A stretch of DNA of 42,934 nt from Planctomycetota bacterium (lineage in GTDB: Bacteria; Planctomycetota; Planctomycetia; Pirellulales; PLA5): NCBI GenBank assembly GCA_003576845.1, contig QEVJ01000039.1, forward strand, positions 1 to 42,934, read 5' to 3'. Below the pieces are notes generated by a model that was not told where the DNA came from, searched no databases, and saw only the letters and a program-made list of their open reading frames with translations. The position numbers were made by a program, and so were the translations under genes. This document shows positions 34,128 to 42,780 of this stretch, in pieces. The stretch's first letter is position 1. Each line of letters starts with the position of its first letter.

Positions 34128-34892
34128 CTATTCCCGCTTTACCGCCCAGGCCACGCCACGCAAAAAGATCTCCCGGCAGGTTTCGTTCGTGGCCATCTCT
34201 TTGGCGTCGTAGCGAGTGTAGAACGCGCGGCCTTTGGTTTTGGCGTTCTCGCGGGTCCAGGTATGGGGCATCATGTCGCCCTCCAAGCCGCTCCGCAGCA
34301 GCAGCTTCACGTCGTCCGCCACTTCCGTATAGACGTAGGAACCGCTGGCCGGGCGGGGCGGCTTGAGGCCCTTGAGGATTTCGTGCTCGCCCGCGCCTTC
34401 GACCAGGCCAATCACCAGCACCGGGTCCTTTTCCAGCAAGTGATGCCCGCCGTACTTCGCGCCCCACACCGCCTTGTCGGCTTCGAGGTAGTTCTGAAAC
34501 ACGTGGCTCGCCGCCCGATAGCCGGCGAGCGCGCCGCGGCGGGCGTGGAATTTCTTGAAGTGCCCAAGCTGTTCGTCGCTCGGCTCCGTGCGTTTGTCGA
34601 TCGAGCCGATCCACAGGTCGCACTTTTCGAGCTGCTCCAAGCCTTCGACGGCCTTGCTCCCTTTCACCATCCCGCCGGTGTAGGCCGTCAGGTCGTAACG
34701 TTTCTCCAATTCGGTCCGCACCTCGTTCAACTCGCCGCCGAAGAACAAGACGGATAGCTTCGACTTCGGCTTCGGCTCGTCGGCGCGAAGTGTGCCCGAC
34801 AACGAGTCGCCACTCATCGCGGCAGCCAACACTCCCACGCCAGTCGAACGAAGAAACGCGCGGCGGTCGTGCATCAACGCTTCGTATTGCAT
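34128..34892 (-). CDS. Tat-exported ThuA-like protein
   Basis: ATG at 34892 follows GGGAG at 8 nt; 254 residues. A twin-arginine signal (HDRRAFLRSTGVGVLAAAMS) predicts folded export by the Tat pathway. The mature part resembles the ThuA-like (class I glutamine-amidotransferase fold) domain: LSVLFFGGELNEVRTELEK, YDLTAYTGG, LEKCDLWIGSIDKRTEPSDEQ, then GHHLLEKDPVLVIGLVEGAGEHEI and MPHTWTRENAKTKGRAFYTRY, ending EIFLRGVAWAV. The C-terminal motifs are characteristic of planctomycete ThuA family proteins, often linked to carbohydrate or sugar-alcohol use. No catalytic Cys of an amidotransferase is evident. Function unknown. Confidence 0.75.
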   Translation of the reverse strand: MQYEALMHDRRAFLRSTGVGVLAAAMSGDSLSGTLRADEPKPKSKLSVLFFGGELNEVRTELEKRYDLTAYTGGMVKGSKAVEGLEQLEKCDLWIGSIDKRTEPSDEQLGHFKKFHARRGALAGYRAASHVFQNYLEADKAVWGAKYGGHHLLEKDPVLVIGLVEGAGEHEILKGLKPPRPASGSYVYTEVADDVKLLLRSGLEGDMMPHTWTRENAKTKGRAFYTRYDAKEMATNETCREIFLRGVAWAVKRE

Positions 34893-35009
34893 GACATGAC
34901 TCCCGTTTAGTCTAGTAATTCTCAGCAAACCGGAAAGAAGCAAAGTCGCAAAGATCGGTGCCGACCGACGCGACCGTTGGAATCCTTTGCGTCTTTGCTG
35001 CTTTGCGGT

Positions 35010-35891
35010 TCATCGCCGATTGCCGATGAATTCGGGCAAACTCACGCCTGTCGGCGGCCGGTCGACGGGCTCGCGTAGCTTGGCGTGTTCGTTTTTCGTC
35101 TCGCCGCCCGTGGCGAGGAAGAACCGTTCGCCGTCCGCGCCGGCGTCGATGTTCGTGGCGGGATTGCCGTCGGCCGTGAAGCGGGCGCGGGTCAAGGCAA
35201 TCCATTGCCCTTCGGCCGTCTTCACCCAGCCGTTGCCATAGTGCGCACGCCGGGCGAACGTGGTCGACTTGCGGTCGCGCTGGAAATCTTCGACGAACGA
35301 GTAATATCCCCGCAGCGTCTTGCCCTCGGCGAGCGTTGAGAACGTCACGAGATGCTTCCAGGCTTTTTTCTCGGGCAGATACAAATGCCCGGCGTATTCG
35401 GTCCGCTTGCCGTTGCTTGCCGGATCGATTCTGGCGGTGACTAGGAAGCGATACGTCTCGCCGATCTTCCAATCGAAGTCGTAGAACGACTGCCCGCCGG
35501 TGCCTTCGTTGCCGAAGCGGCCGACGCGGACGCCTTCGTCCTTGTGAAGCAGCTTGACGCGCTGCTCCTCGGCGACGCTCTTGGGATCGTTCTGGTCGCC
35601 GGGATCCCAGACGGAGAAGATCGCCAGCTTCTTGCCATTGCCGAGTTGCTGGATGCCGAAATAGCCCATGTCGAAGCCGCAGGCCATGAAATACGTTCCG
35701 TCGGCCGACGCGTCGACGGTCATCTCGTTGTAGAACGCCACGCCGTCGGGCGCGGGATAGCCAAGATGAACCGAGCGGCACGCAATACCCGCGAGGCGCT
35801 CATCGCCGCGAGCGCAATCGGCACCCAGCCACGCCGCAATGCCAAGCAGAACGAACACGAGCGTAAGCGGACTGCGGCGATGGTGATTCAT
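35010..35891 (-). CDS. Exported DUF3472 family protein
   Basis: From ATG at 35891 the protein has 293 residues (ATG 35903 would add 4). It begins with a signal peptide (LTLVFVLLGIAAWLGADCARG). The middle reads like a beta-sandwich: GTYFMACGFDMGYFGIQQL, LAIFSVWDPGDQNDP, RFGNEGTGGQSFYDFDWKIG, ETYRFLVTARID, EYAGHLYLPEKKAWKHLVTF, GYYSFVEDFQRD. This is the DUF3472 pattern, exported proteins of unknown function often found with polysaccharide-active proteins. It precedes the ThuA-like gene on the same strand by 117 bp of repeat-like spacer (GCAAAG words), so a shared operon is not clear. Confidence 0.75.
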   Translation of the reverse strand: MNHHRRSPLTLVFVLLGIAAWLGADCARGDERLAGIACRSVHLGYPAPDGVAFYNEMTVDASADGTYFMACGFDMGYFGIQQLGNGKKLAIFSVWDPGDQNDPKSVAEEQRVKLLHKDEGVRVGRFGNEGTGGQSFYDFDWKIGETYRFLVTARIDPASNGKRTEYAGHLYLPEKKAWKHLVTFSTLAEGKTLRGYYSFVEDFQRDRKSTTFARRAHYGNGWVKTAEGQWIALTRARFTADGNPATNIDAGADGERFFLATGGETKNEHAKLREPVDRPPTGVSLPEFIGNRR

Positions 35892-35937
35892 CGTTACTCT
35901 CATGGTGGAATGGTGTGCGTGTGCGCAATCGGCGGCA

Positions 35938-36483
35938 CTATGAATGCGACTTGCCGCGAGCGCCCCAGTTGGCTCGGTTGTACTCGTCGGAGCCGCCGCG
36001 GGGAATCGTGAGCGTTTCCCATTGGTCGCCGGCATGCACGCGGGCGAGTTGCACGATCTGGCCTACATGATAACACGTATGGCCGAGCGAGCGCTCGATC
36101 GCCAGCGGTACGGAGTGCGGTTCGCCGCGGATGAACACCGTCTTCGCCAGGTCTTCCGCCTGCAAGCCGGCAAGCGTCTCGAACAGCCGCGCCCAGCCCT
36201 GTTCCCAATAGGCGAGCATTTCCGCCCGCGAGGCGAACGTGTCGACGAACTCGTCATCGCGGTTGCGGTCGGGCTTTTCGCCGTCGGTCGTGAGAAAATC
36301 GGTCCACCGCGACAGCAGATTGCCGGCCACGTGCTTCGCGATGACGGCGATCGAGTTCGTGTGCTCGTCGAGCGCGATGCGCAGCTTTTCGTCGCTCACC
36401 TGGGCGATGGCCCGATCGGCCAGGCGTTTGTTTGCCTGGTGGGCGTTGATCGCGGCGGATAGGAATTCGAGAGCAATGTCCAT
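35938..36483 (-). CDS. DinB-like (DUF1572) protein
   Basis: ATG at 36483 follows GGAG at 9 nt; 181 residues. It is a small four-helix-bundle protein of the DinB/YfiT superfamily (DUF1572 type). The expected metal-binding His residues are visible: KHVAGNLLSRWTDFLTTDGE and the C-terminal GHTCYHVGQIVQLAR. Members include thiol-dependent transferases with a metal at three His; the substrate of this one is unknown. It sits 46 bp upstream of the DUF3472 gene on the same strand. Confidence 0.8.
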   Translation of the reverse strand: MDIALEFLSAAINAHQANKRLADRAIAQVSDEKLRIALDEHTNSIAVIAKHVAGNLLSRWTDFLTTDGEKPDRNRDDEFVDTFASRAEMLAYWEQGWARLFETLAGLQAEDLAKTVFIRGEPHSVPLAIERSLGHTCYHVGQIVQLARVHAGDQWETLTIPRGGSDEYNRANWGARGKSHS

Positions 36484-36510
36484 TGCATGTATCTCCGTGC
36501 AGCGCCCGTG

Positions 36511-36606
36511 GTAGGGTGGGTCGAACGAAATGTCGAACGAAGTGAGCCCCATCATGGAGCGCAACGAGTAAAAGCGGTGGGCCTCACTTCGTTCGACCCA
36601 CCCTAC
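36511..36606. repeat. 96-bp inverted-repeat element with 19-bp perfect arms
   Basis: GTAGGGTGGGTCGAACGAA (36511-36529) is exactly complementary to 36588-36606. An inner word TCGAACGAAGTGAG (36533-36546) also pairs with 36583-36596, so two folds are possible. It lies between the ends of two minus-strand genes, starting 4 bp from the reductase stop. It resembles short mobile intergenic repeats found dispersed in many bacteria; it encodes no protein. Confidence 0.75.
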
Positions 36607-36609
36607 GGT

Positions 36610-37548
36610 TTACCAATAACTCTCGACGTGAATCGACCCGCGAACGCCCGGCCGATCGAGCGTGAAGCCGCGTCGTTCGAGCACTTGGATCATGCCGGAC
36701 GCGGTGGACGAGACTGTATCTCCCGCCGGACGATGGCGCCGCGGGTCGCCGATCATCTGAGGATTGCCGCATAGATAGACGTGCGTGTTGTCGGTATGCA
36801 GGGCGATGCCGGATTGCCGCTCGAAGCATCCTTCGGCGAAAAACTGTTGCAAATAGCGCTTGCCGACGAAGCCCGAAGCTGTTGGGTCGATGTTCTCTGG
36901 CTCGCGCGTGGTCAGCCAGAGATAGCGGTAGTTGGGAAACGCGGCGGCAAGCGTCCGATGGGCGGCCAAATAGGCGAGGTCGCGCCGGCGGCGGACGCAG
37001 GTGACGGCTGCGATTGGTCCGCGATGACCCGCGGCGAGCCGGTCGGCGATCATGGCGTTGTGCGGCGCTTCGCCGGTGCCCGTGGCGACGAAAATCAGTG
37101 TATCGTCGGGTGCGACGCCGGCGGTGGTGTATTGACCTTTAGCCTTCGGACCGACGTAAAGCCGCGAACCTTCGGCCAGGTCGAAGAGCCGCGGCGTAAG
37201 CAATGGCCGATCGTGCGTCTCGGGATGTACGAGGGTGACGTAGAATTCGTTAGCCGTGTCGGCTTGCGGCGGCAGCAGCGCTCCGGCGGCGTCGACCATC
37301 GCGGCGCCGAACGAGTACGCCCGGCGAATCAATGCTGGCGCCGCATGCGCGGAATCGCCCACGTGGAGTGCGCCGTCGACGCACGGTTCCCATTCGCCGA
37401 GGCCAAGCGTCGTATATTGTCCGGGCGTGAATGGAACGGGTCCGCCGTCCGGCAGCACGCGGACGATGAGCAAATCCTCGTGAACGCGGCGCAGACCGAC
37501 GACCGTGGCGTCATAGTGAGTTCGGCGAAGCGCTTCGAGATCGGTCAT
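36610..37548 (-). CDS. Ferredoxin--NADP reductase family flavoprotein
   Basis: 312 residues from ATG at 37548. The FAD domain carries the RxYS motif RAYSFGAAM (after FTPGQYTTLGLG), and the NADP domain has LIFVATGTGEAPHNAMIADR, VTCVRRRRDLAYLAAHRTL, and VYLCGNPQMIGD. It ends in VESYW, the short C-terminal aromatic pattern of bacterial ferredoxin reductases (Fpr group). It moves electrons between NADPH and ferredoxin or flavodoxin. An inserted stretch near CVDGALHVGDSAHAAPALI is longer than in E. coli Fpr. It is divergent from the formate dehydrogenase genes with 108 bp between, so a shared promoter region and a joint redox role are likely but unproven. Confidence 0.85.
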   Translation of the reverse strand: MTDLEALRRTHYDATVVGLRRVHEDLLIVRVLPDGGPVPFTPGQYTTLGLGEWEPCVDGALHVGDSAHAAPALIRRAYSFGAAMVDAAGALLPPQADTANEFYVTLVHPETHDRPLLTPRLFDLAEGSRLYVGPKAKGQYTTAGVAPDDTLIFVATGTGEAPHNAMIADRLAAGHRGPIAAVTCVRRRRDLAYLAAHRTLAAAFPNYRYLWLTTREPENIDPTASGFVGKRYLQQFFAEGCFERQSGIALHTDNTHVYLCGNPQMIGDPRRHRPAGDTVSSTASGMIQVLERRGFTLDRPGVRGSIHVESYW

Positions 37549-37656
37549 TTGGACGAGGAAAATGGCCGCGGCAGGGGATTTGCACCGTCGGGCACTACTG
37601 TGGACGCCGGTATCTGAGCGGGTGCATTATAACGACGACGCGACGAGGCGCGGCGG

Positions 37657-39126
37657 ATGGAAACGACTCACGACCGACCGGACGTTCGTTCGTTTTACGC
37701 GCTCGGCGACGCCGACCTAAGCCGTGCGCGCTGCCTCGGAACGGCGTGTTTCGTTGCCCGACACCTGGCGCCGGCGCAGCGGAGCGAGGCCGAGAGCCAA
37801 TCGCCGCCGGTCTATTGTCTCGGCAAGTGCTACGCGGCTCCCGCGTCGGGCGAAGATGCCGCGCGGCCGCGGATCGAGGTGCGATCTCGCACGGCGGTCG
37901 TGCTCGAAAGAATTGTCGAGCGCCCTGCGCGCGAGCTGGATGATTACGCGCGGCGCGGCGGTTTGGTCGGGTTGCGCAAGGCGCTCGAAATCGGTCCGGA
38001 GCAGACGCTCGGCGAGGTCGACACGTCGGAACTTCGCGGACGGGGCGGCGCGGCGTTTCCCACGGGCCAGAAGTGGCGAACGGCGGCGGCACAGGTTGCG
38101 CCCGCGAAGTATGTCGTTGCGAACTTCGACGAAGGCGATCCCGGGGCTTACGTCGACCGGTTTCTGGTCGAAGACGATCCGTTCTGCCTCGTCGAAGGGA
38201 TGGCGATTGCGGCGCTGGCGGTGGGCGCGTCGCAGGGGTGGATTTACGCCCGGTGCGAGTATCCCGACGCCGTTGCGCGGTTGCGGCGGGCGCTCGACGA
38301 CGCCCGCGGGAGCGGCTTATTGGGCCCGCGCGTGCTGGGCAGCGATTTCGCGTTCGACGTCGAATTGGTCGTCGGCCGCGGCAGCTATGCCTGCGGCGAA
38401 GAGACGTCGCTCGTCGCGTCGATCGAAGGCCGGCGACCGGTGGTCCACCCGCGGCCGCCCTTTACCGCCGAACACGGGCTGTGGAACGCGCCAACCGTCG
38501 TGAACAACGTCGAGACCTTGGCTAACGTGCCGTGGATTCTGCGGCACGGCGGAGCGCGATACGCGGCCCTGGGGATTCCCGGCAGCCGCGGGACGAAAGT
38601 CTTGTCGCTCAATTCGCTGTTCCGCCGGCCGGGATTGTATGAAGTCGATTTTGGCACGCCGCTCTCGACGATCGTCGACGACGTGGGCGGCGGATTGGAG
38701 CGAGGCACGCTCAAGGGACTGTGGATCGGCGGGCCGCTTTCGGGCGTGATTCCGCCCACGCTGCTCGATACGCCGCTGGGATTTGCCGAGCTGCGGGCGA
38801 TCGGCGCGAGCGTGGGCCACGGCGGGGTCATCGCGCTCGACGAGCACACGGCGATTCGCGATCTGGTGTGGTACGTGTTCGAGTTCGGCGCGTTCGAGTC
38901 GTGCGGGATGTGTACGCCGTGCCGCTTGGGAACGACGCGGATCGCCGAACTGTTCGCAGCGAACGCGCGGCGAGCGCACGACGGCCGCGACGCGCGGCGG
39001 GAGTTCGACGAGATCGTGTCGGCACTCAAGTATGCCAGCTTGTGCGGCTTAGGCACGGGATTGGCCGAGTTTGCCGAGAGCATCGTGAGATACTACGGCG
39101 AGGAGCTGCGGCCATGCTTCGCCTGA
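37657..39126 (+). CDS. NAD-dependent formate dehydrogenase beta subunit with fused short NuoE-like module
   Basis: 489 residues. The first about 60 residues form a very short thioredoxin-like [2Fe-2S] module with ligands C26, C31 (CLGTAC) and C54, C58 (CLGKC), the CX4C...CX3C pattern of NuoE. The rest is a NuoF/FdsB domain: GRGGAAFPTGQKW and NFDEGDPGAYVDRFLVEDDP (FMN and NADH sites), RGSYACGEETSLVASIEG, and a [4Fe-4S] site SCGMCTPCRLG (C416, C419, C422, with Cys near 462). It passes electrons from formate oxidation to NAD+. The alpha-subunit gene starts 13 bp before its stop, so they are coupled. Confidence 0.9.
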   Translation: METTHDRPDVRSFYALGDADLSRARCLGTACFVARHLAPAQRSEAESQSPPVYCLGKCYAAPASGEDAARPRIEVRSRTAVVLERIVERPARELDDYARRGGLVGLRKALEIGPEQTLGEVDTSELRGRGGAAFPTGQKWRTAAAQVAPAKYVVANFDEGDPGAYVDRFLVEDDPFCLVEGMAIAALAVGASQGWIYARCEYPDAVARLRRALDDARGSGLLGPRVLGSDFAFDVELVVGRGSYACGEETSLVASIEGRRPVVHPRPPFTAEHGLWNAPTVVNNVETLANVPWILRHGGARYAALGIPGSRGTKVLSLNSLFRRPGLYEVDFGTPLSTIVDDVGGGLERGTLKGLWIGGPLSGVIPPTLLDTPLGFAELRAIGASVGHGGVIALDEHTAIRDLVWYVFEFGAFESCGMCTPCRLGTTRIAELFAANARRAHDGRDARREFDEIVSALKYASLCGLGTGLAEFAESIVRYYGEELRPCFA

Positions 39127-41777
39127 GAGTCAACGGCACGCCACAGACGTGCGCGCAAGGAACGACGCTGCTTGCCCACCTGCGGGCGACGGGAACGCCT
39201 GTCCCGACGTTGTGCGACGATTCGCGGCTCGTGCCGGTCGGCGGGTGTCGGATGTGCCTGGTCGAGATCGACGGCTGCGAGCGACCGGTCGCGGCTTGCA
39301 CGATGCATGCGATCGACGGGATGACGATCCGCACGCACACGGAGCAGCTCGAACAGCTTCGCCGCACGCAACTGCGGCTTCTCGCGCGGCAGCACCCGGC
39401 CTTGCCGCGCGACGGCGAGCCGACGAGCGTGTTTCATCGGCTCGTGCGGCTTTACGGCATCGAAGACGCGCTCGGCGCGGCCCCGCGCGAGGCGCGGATC
39501 GACGATTCGCACCCGTGCATCCACGTCGATATGGCGCGGTGCATCGACTGTTTTCGCTGCGTGCGGATTTGCGAGGAAGTGGCGGGGCGATTCGTGTGGC
39601 GGGCGTGGAATCGCGGCGACCGCACCGAGATCGCGCCGGCCTTCGGCGTTCCGCTTGCCGAGAGCGACTGCGTAAGTTGCGGGGCGTGTGTCGATACGTG
39701 CCCGAGCGGGGCCATACTCGACAAGTCGGCCCTTGCGACGCCCGCGGCGACCGACGAAGTGCGCACGACTTGTCCGTATTGCGGCACGGGCTGCGAGATG
39801 TACGTCGGCCGGCGGGACGAGCGGCTCGTGTCCGTGCGGCCCGCGCTCGACGCGCCGGTCAATCGCGGGCATTTGTGCGTCAAAGGGCGTTATGGCTGGG
39901 ATTTCGTCCATGCCGACGACCGCGTGACGGAACCAATGATTCGCCGCGGAGCATCTTGGACGGCCGTGTCGTGGCCCGAGGCGATCGCGTTCGTCGCCCA
40001 GCGATTCGCGGAGATCGCCGAGAAGCATGGACCGGATGCGATCGGCGTGTTGGGTTCCGCGCGGGCGACGAACGAGGAGAACTATGTCGCCCAGAAGTTT
40101 GCCCGCGTCGTGCTCGGCACGAACAACGTCGATTGCTGCGCGCGGGTGTGCCATGCTCCGACAGCGGCGGGCATGAAGATGATGCTCGGCACGGGCGCGG
40201 CGACCAATTCGTTCGACGACATCGAGGATGCGCGGCTGATTATGATCTGCGGCGCGAATCCGACGGAGAATCACCCGATCGTCGGCGATCGCGTGCGGCA
40301 GGCCGCGATTCGCGGCGCGGAGCTGATCGTGATCGACCCGCGGCGGATCGAGCTGACTTCCCACGCACGCCGGCATTTGCAACTGCGGCCGGGCACGAAC
40401 GTGCCGCTCCTCAACGCGCTCGCGTATGTCATCGTCGAGGAAGCGTTGTTCGATCCGGCGGCAATCGCGCACGTCGACAACTGGGACGAGTTTCGCGCGT
40501 TCATCGTCGCCTATTCGCCGGAGCGTGTCGCGGACGTGTGCGGCGTTGCGGCGGACGCGATTCGCGACGTCGCCCGGCGGTATGCGACAGTAAAGCCGGC
40601 GATGTGCATTCTCGGTCTCGGCATCACCGAGCACGTCCAGGGCACCGAAGGCGTGATGTGCCTCGTGAATCTCGGGATCCTCACGGGCAACCTCGGCGTT
40701 CGCGGGTCGGGCGTTAATCCGCTGCGAGGGCAAAACAACGTGCAAGGCTCGGCCCACATGGGCTGCGAACCGGCGTCGCTCACGGGCGGCGTCGCGCTCG
40801 CGGAGCATCGGCCACGGTTCGAGGCGGCGTGGAAAACGCCGATTCCCGAGCGGAAGGGCCGCAACCTGATGGAGATGATCGACGCCGCCGCGGCCGGCGA
40901 GCTACGCGCGCTGTGGGCGATGGGTTACGACGTGGCGATGACGAATCCGCAGGCGCGGGCGACGATTGCGGCGCTTGCCAAGCTCGATCTGGTCGTCGTG
41001 CAAGACTTGTTCATGACGGAAACGGCGCGGCTGGTCGGTTCGGTGTTTCTGCCGGCGTGCTCGTCGTTCGAGAAGGACGGCACGTTCATGAACTCCGAGC
41101 GGCGGATTCAGCGGGTTCGCAAGGTCATCGAGCCGCGGGGCACTTCGCGGTCGGATTGGGAGATTGTCTGCGACGTGGCCAGGGCAATGGGGCGCGGCGA
41201 ACAGTTTGCCTTTCGTTCGGCCGAGGACATCTGGAATGAAATTCGCGGCGTCTGGCCGGCGGGGGCGGGGATTACTTATCGGCGGCTGGAGTCGGGCGGA
41301 TTACAGTGGCCCTGTCCCACGGAAGATCATCCCGGCACGCGCGTGCTGCACGAGGGCATTTTCGCGGGCGAGCGGCGGTTGTCCCTGCGGACGATCGACT
41401 ATCGCCCCACGGCGGAGACGACCTCGGCCGAGTTCCCGCTGCTGCTCGTTACCGGCCGGGCGCTGTATCAGTTCAACGCGGGCACGATGACGGGCCGGTC
41501 GAAGACGGCGGCGTTTCAACCGCAGGACGCGCTGCGCATATCGCCGGCCGATGCCGAGCGCTTGAACATTGCCGATGGGCAGACGGTGCGCGTCCGTAGT
41601 CGCTATGGCGAGGTCGCGCTGTCCGCGCGGGTCGTCCACACGGTTTGCGAGGGCGAAGTCTTCGCGACGTTCCAATCGCCCGAGAGGCAAGTCAACAATG
41701 TCACCGGGCCGCATCGCGATTCCGTGACTTCGACGCCGGAATACAAGGTGACGGCCGTTTGCGTCGAGCCGGCTTGA
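39114..41777 (+). CDS. Formate dehydrogenase alpha subunit (FdsA-like), molybdenum/tungsten type
   Basis: ATG 39114 follows GAGGAG at 8 nt; 887 residues. N-terminal [2Fe-2S] ferredoxin ligands are C34, C45, C48, C62. The next site, normally His-x3-Cys-x2-Cys-x5-Cys, reads QHPALPRDGEPT and lacks the Cys residues. Two [4Fe-4S] motifs follow (CIDCFRCVRICEE; CVSCGACVDTCPSGAI), then the cofactor domain with CPYCGTGCEMYV plus CVKGRYGWDF. The catalytic residue is Cys346 in RVCHAPTAAGM, not selenocysteine. It ends with a molydopterin-dinucleotide-binding domain (LLLVTGRALYQFNAGTMTGR). It oxidises formate to CO2 in the cytoplasm. Overlap with the beta gene suggests coupling. Confidence 0.9.
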   Translation: MLRLRVNGTPQTCAQGTTLLAHLRATGTPVPTLCDDSRLVPVGGCRMCLVEIDGCERPVAACTMHAIDGMTIRTHTEQLEQLRRTQLRLLARQHPALPRDGEPTSVFHRLVRLYGIEDALGAAPREARIDDSHPCIHVDMARCIDCFRCVRICEEVAGRFVWRAWNRGDRTEIAPAFGVPLAESDCVSCGACVDTCPSGAILDKSALATPAATDEVRTTCPYCGTGCEMYVGRRDERLVSVRPALDAPVNRGHLCVKGRYGWDFVHADDRVTEPMIRRGASWTAVSWPEAIAFVAQRFAEIAEKHGPDAIGVLGSARATNEENYVAQKFARVVLGTNNVDCCARVCHAPTAAGMKMMLGTGAATNSFDDIEDARLIMICGANPTENHPIVGDRVRQAAIRGAELIVIDPRRIELTSHARRHLQLRPGTNVPLLNALAYVIVEEALFDPAAIAHVDNWDEFRAFIVAYSPERVADVCGVAADAIRDVARRYATVKPAMCILGLGITEHVQGTEGVMCLVNLGILTGNLGVRGSGVNPLRGQNNVQGSAHMGCEPASLTGGVALAEHRPRFEAAWKTPIPERKGRNLMEMIDAAAAGELRALWAMGYDVAMTNPQARATIAALAKLDLVVVQDLFMTETARLVGSVFLPACSSFEKDGTFMNSERRIQRVRKVIEPRGTSRSDWEIVCDVARAMGRGEQFAFRSAEDIWNEIRGVWPAGAGITYRRLESGGLQWPCPTEDHPGTRVLHEGIFAGERRLSLRTIDYRPTAETTSAEFPLLLVTGRALYQFNAGTMTGRSKTAAFQPQDALRISPADAERLNIADGQTVRVRSRYGEVALSARVVHTVCEGEVFATFQSPERQVNNVTGPHRDSVTSTPEYKVTAVCVEPA

Positions 41778-41838
41778 GTGACGTTGCCAACGCAATCGCT
41801 TCCGGACGGTGCGCATTTCGTCAAGCGGAGCGTGACGT

Positions 41839-42780
41839 CTACGTTGGCGGAAGTTGATGGCCGCTCGTTTCGAAAAAGCCGATGAGCCACGCGATGGCCA
41901 GGCCTGCGAGCAGCGCGAGCGAAAGCTGGATCCGGTCGTGGTGGTGGAATTGCAGCTCGGGCAGCAGGTCGCTCATGGCGATGCAGAGGAACGTGCCCGC
42001 GGCGAACGCGAGCGAGCAGGCGAGAAAGGCGTCGTGCTGACCGGGCGTTCCGGCGAGTCCGGCTTGAAACAGCAAGACGCCGCCCACCACGGCCAGCGAG
42101 AACAAGGCGTTGATGAAGTGCGACGCCGGGGAGCGGCGCGGGCCGCGGGCCAGCAGCGTGCCGAGCGTGAGCGAATCGAACGGCTTGTGGCAGAAGACGA
42201 CGAGAAACGTGCCGAAGCCGGCGAGGGCGGCGTGGCGGTGTCCGTCGGCTTCGGCCGCGACGCTCGCGGCGAGGGCGACGCCGTCGAGCACGCTGTGCAG
42301 CGTCATTCCGATCGCGGCGCCGGTCCAGGTCATTGCATGATCGCCGTGGATCGGAGCGTCCTCGTCGGCGCGACGATGGCCGTGCGCGTGATCGTGATGG
42401 TGATGATCGTGCCCGCACCGAGTCCCCGCGGCAACATCGCTCGCCGTTCCCTGAACCCCGATCCCCGACCCCTGCTCCCCGTCCTCGTCCGGCGCGTCGT
42501 GGTGGTGATAGCAGAAGAACCGCTCGACGAAGAACATGGCGAGAAACCCACCCATCAGGCTCCACATGATGTAGTCGAGCTTGCCGGTTGCGCCGAGTTC
42601 GACGATGGCGTGGGGCAACAGGTGGAGCGCGCCGACGCCGAGCATCAGGCCTGCGACGAAGCTGACGGCCATCTCCATCCGTTTGTGCGTGAGGCGCACG
42701 ACGAGCGGAATCATCCCGCCCAGGAGCGAGGCGACGAAGATCAGGGCGCAGTAGAGGGCAAGGAGCGGGGCGACGGTCAC
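41839..42780 (-). CDS. ZIP-family metal transporter
   Basis: The chosen start is GTG at 42780 (313 residues); a TTG at 42819 lies inside repeat-like DNA and is unlikely. About eight hydrophobic segments are visible. The ZIP family signature in the fourth/fifth helices is present (IGMTLHSVLDGVALAASVAAE and VVFCHKPFDSLTLGTLL), and a cytoplasmic His-rich loop (CGHDHHHHDHAHGHRRADED) fits zinc or related metal binding. ZIP proteins carry zinc or iron-group metals into the cytoplasm. It is convergent with the formate dehydrogenase alpha gene, 61 bp apart. Metal specificity cannot be told. Confidence 0.85.
   Translation of the reverse strand: MTVAPLLALYCALIFVASLLGGMIPLVVRLTHKRMEMAVSFVAGLMLGVGALHLLPHAIVELGATGKLDYIMWSLMGGFLAMFFVERFFCYHHHDAPDEDGEQGSGIGVQGTASDVAAGTRCGHDHHHHDHAHGHRRADEDAPIHGDHAMTWTGAAIGMTLHSVLDGVALAASVAAEADGHRHAALAGFGTFLVVFCHKPFDSLTLGTLLARGPRRSPASHFINALFSLAVVGGVLLFQAGLAGTPGQHDAFLACSLAFAAGTFLCIAMSDLLPELQFHHHDRIQLSLALLAGLAIAWLIGFFETSGHQLPPT

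Noticed and set aside
40149-40151. Possible selenocysteine at the formate dehydrogenase active site
   Set aside because: The codon is TGC (Cys) in RVCHAPT; no TGA interrupts the frame and no SECIS element is needed.
39093-40808. 571-residue minus-strand frame
   Set aside because: It is antisense to the formate dehydrogenase alpha gene with no family signal.
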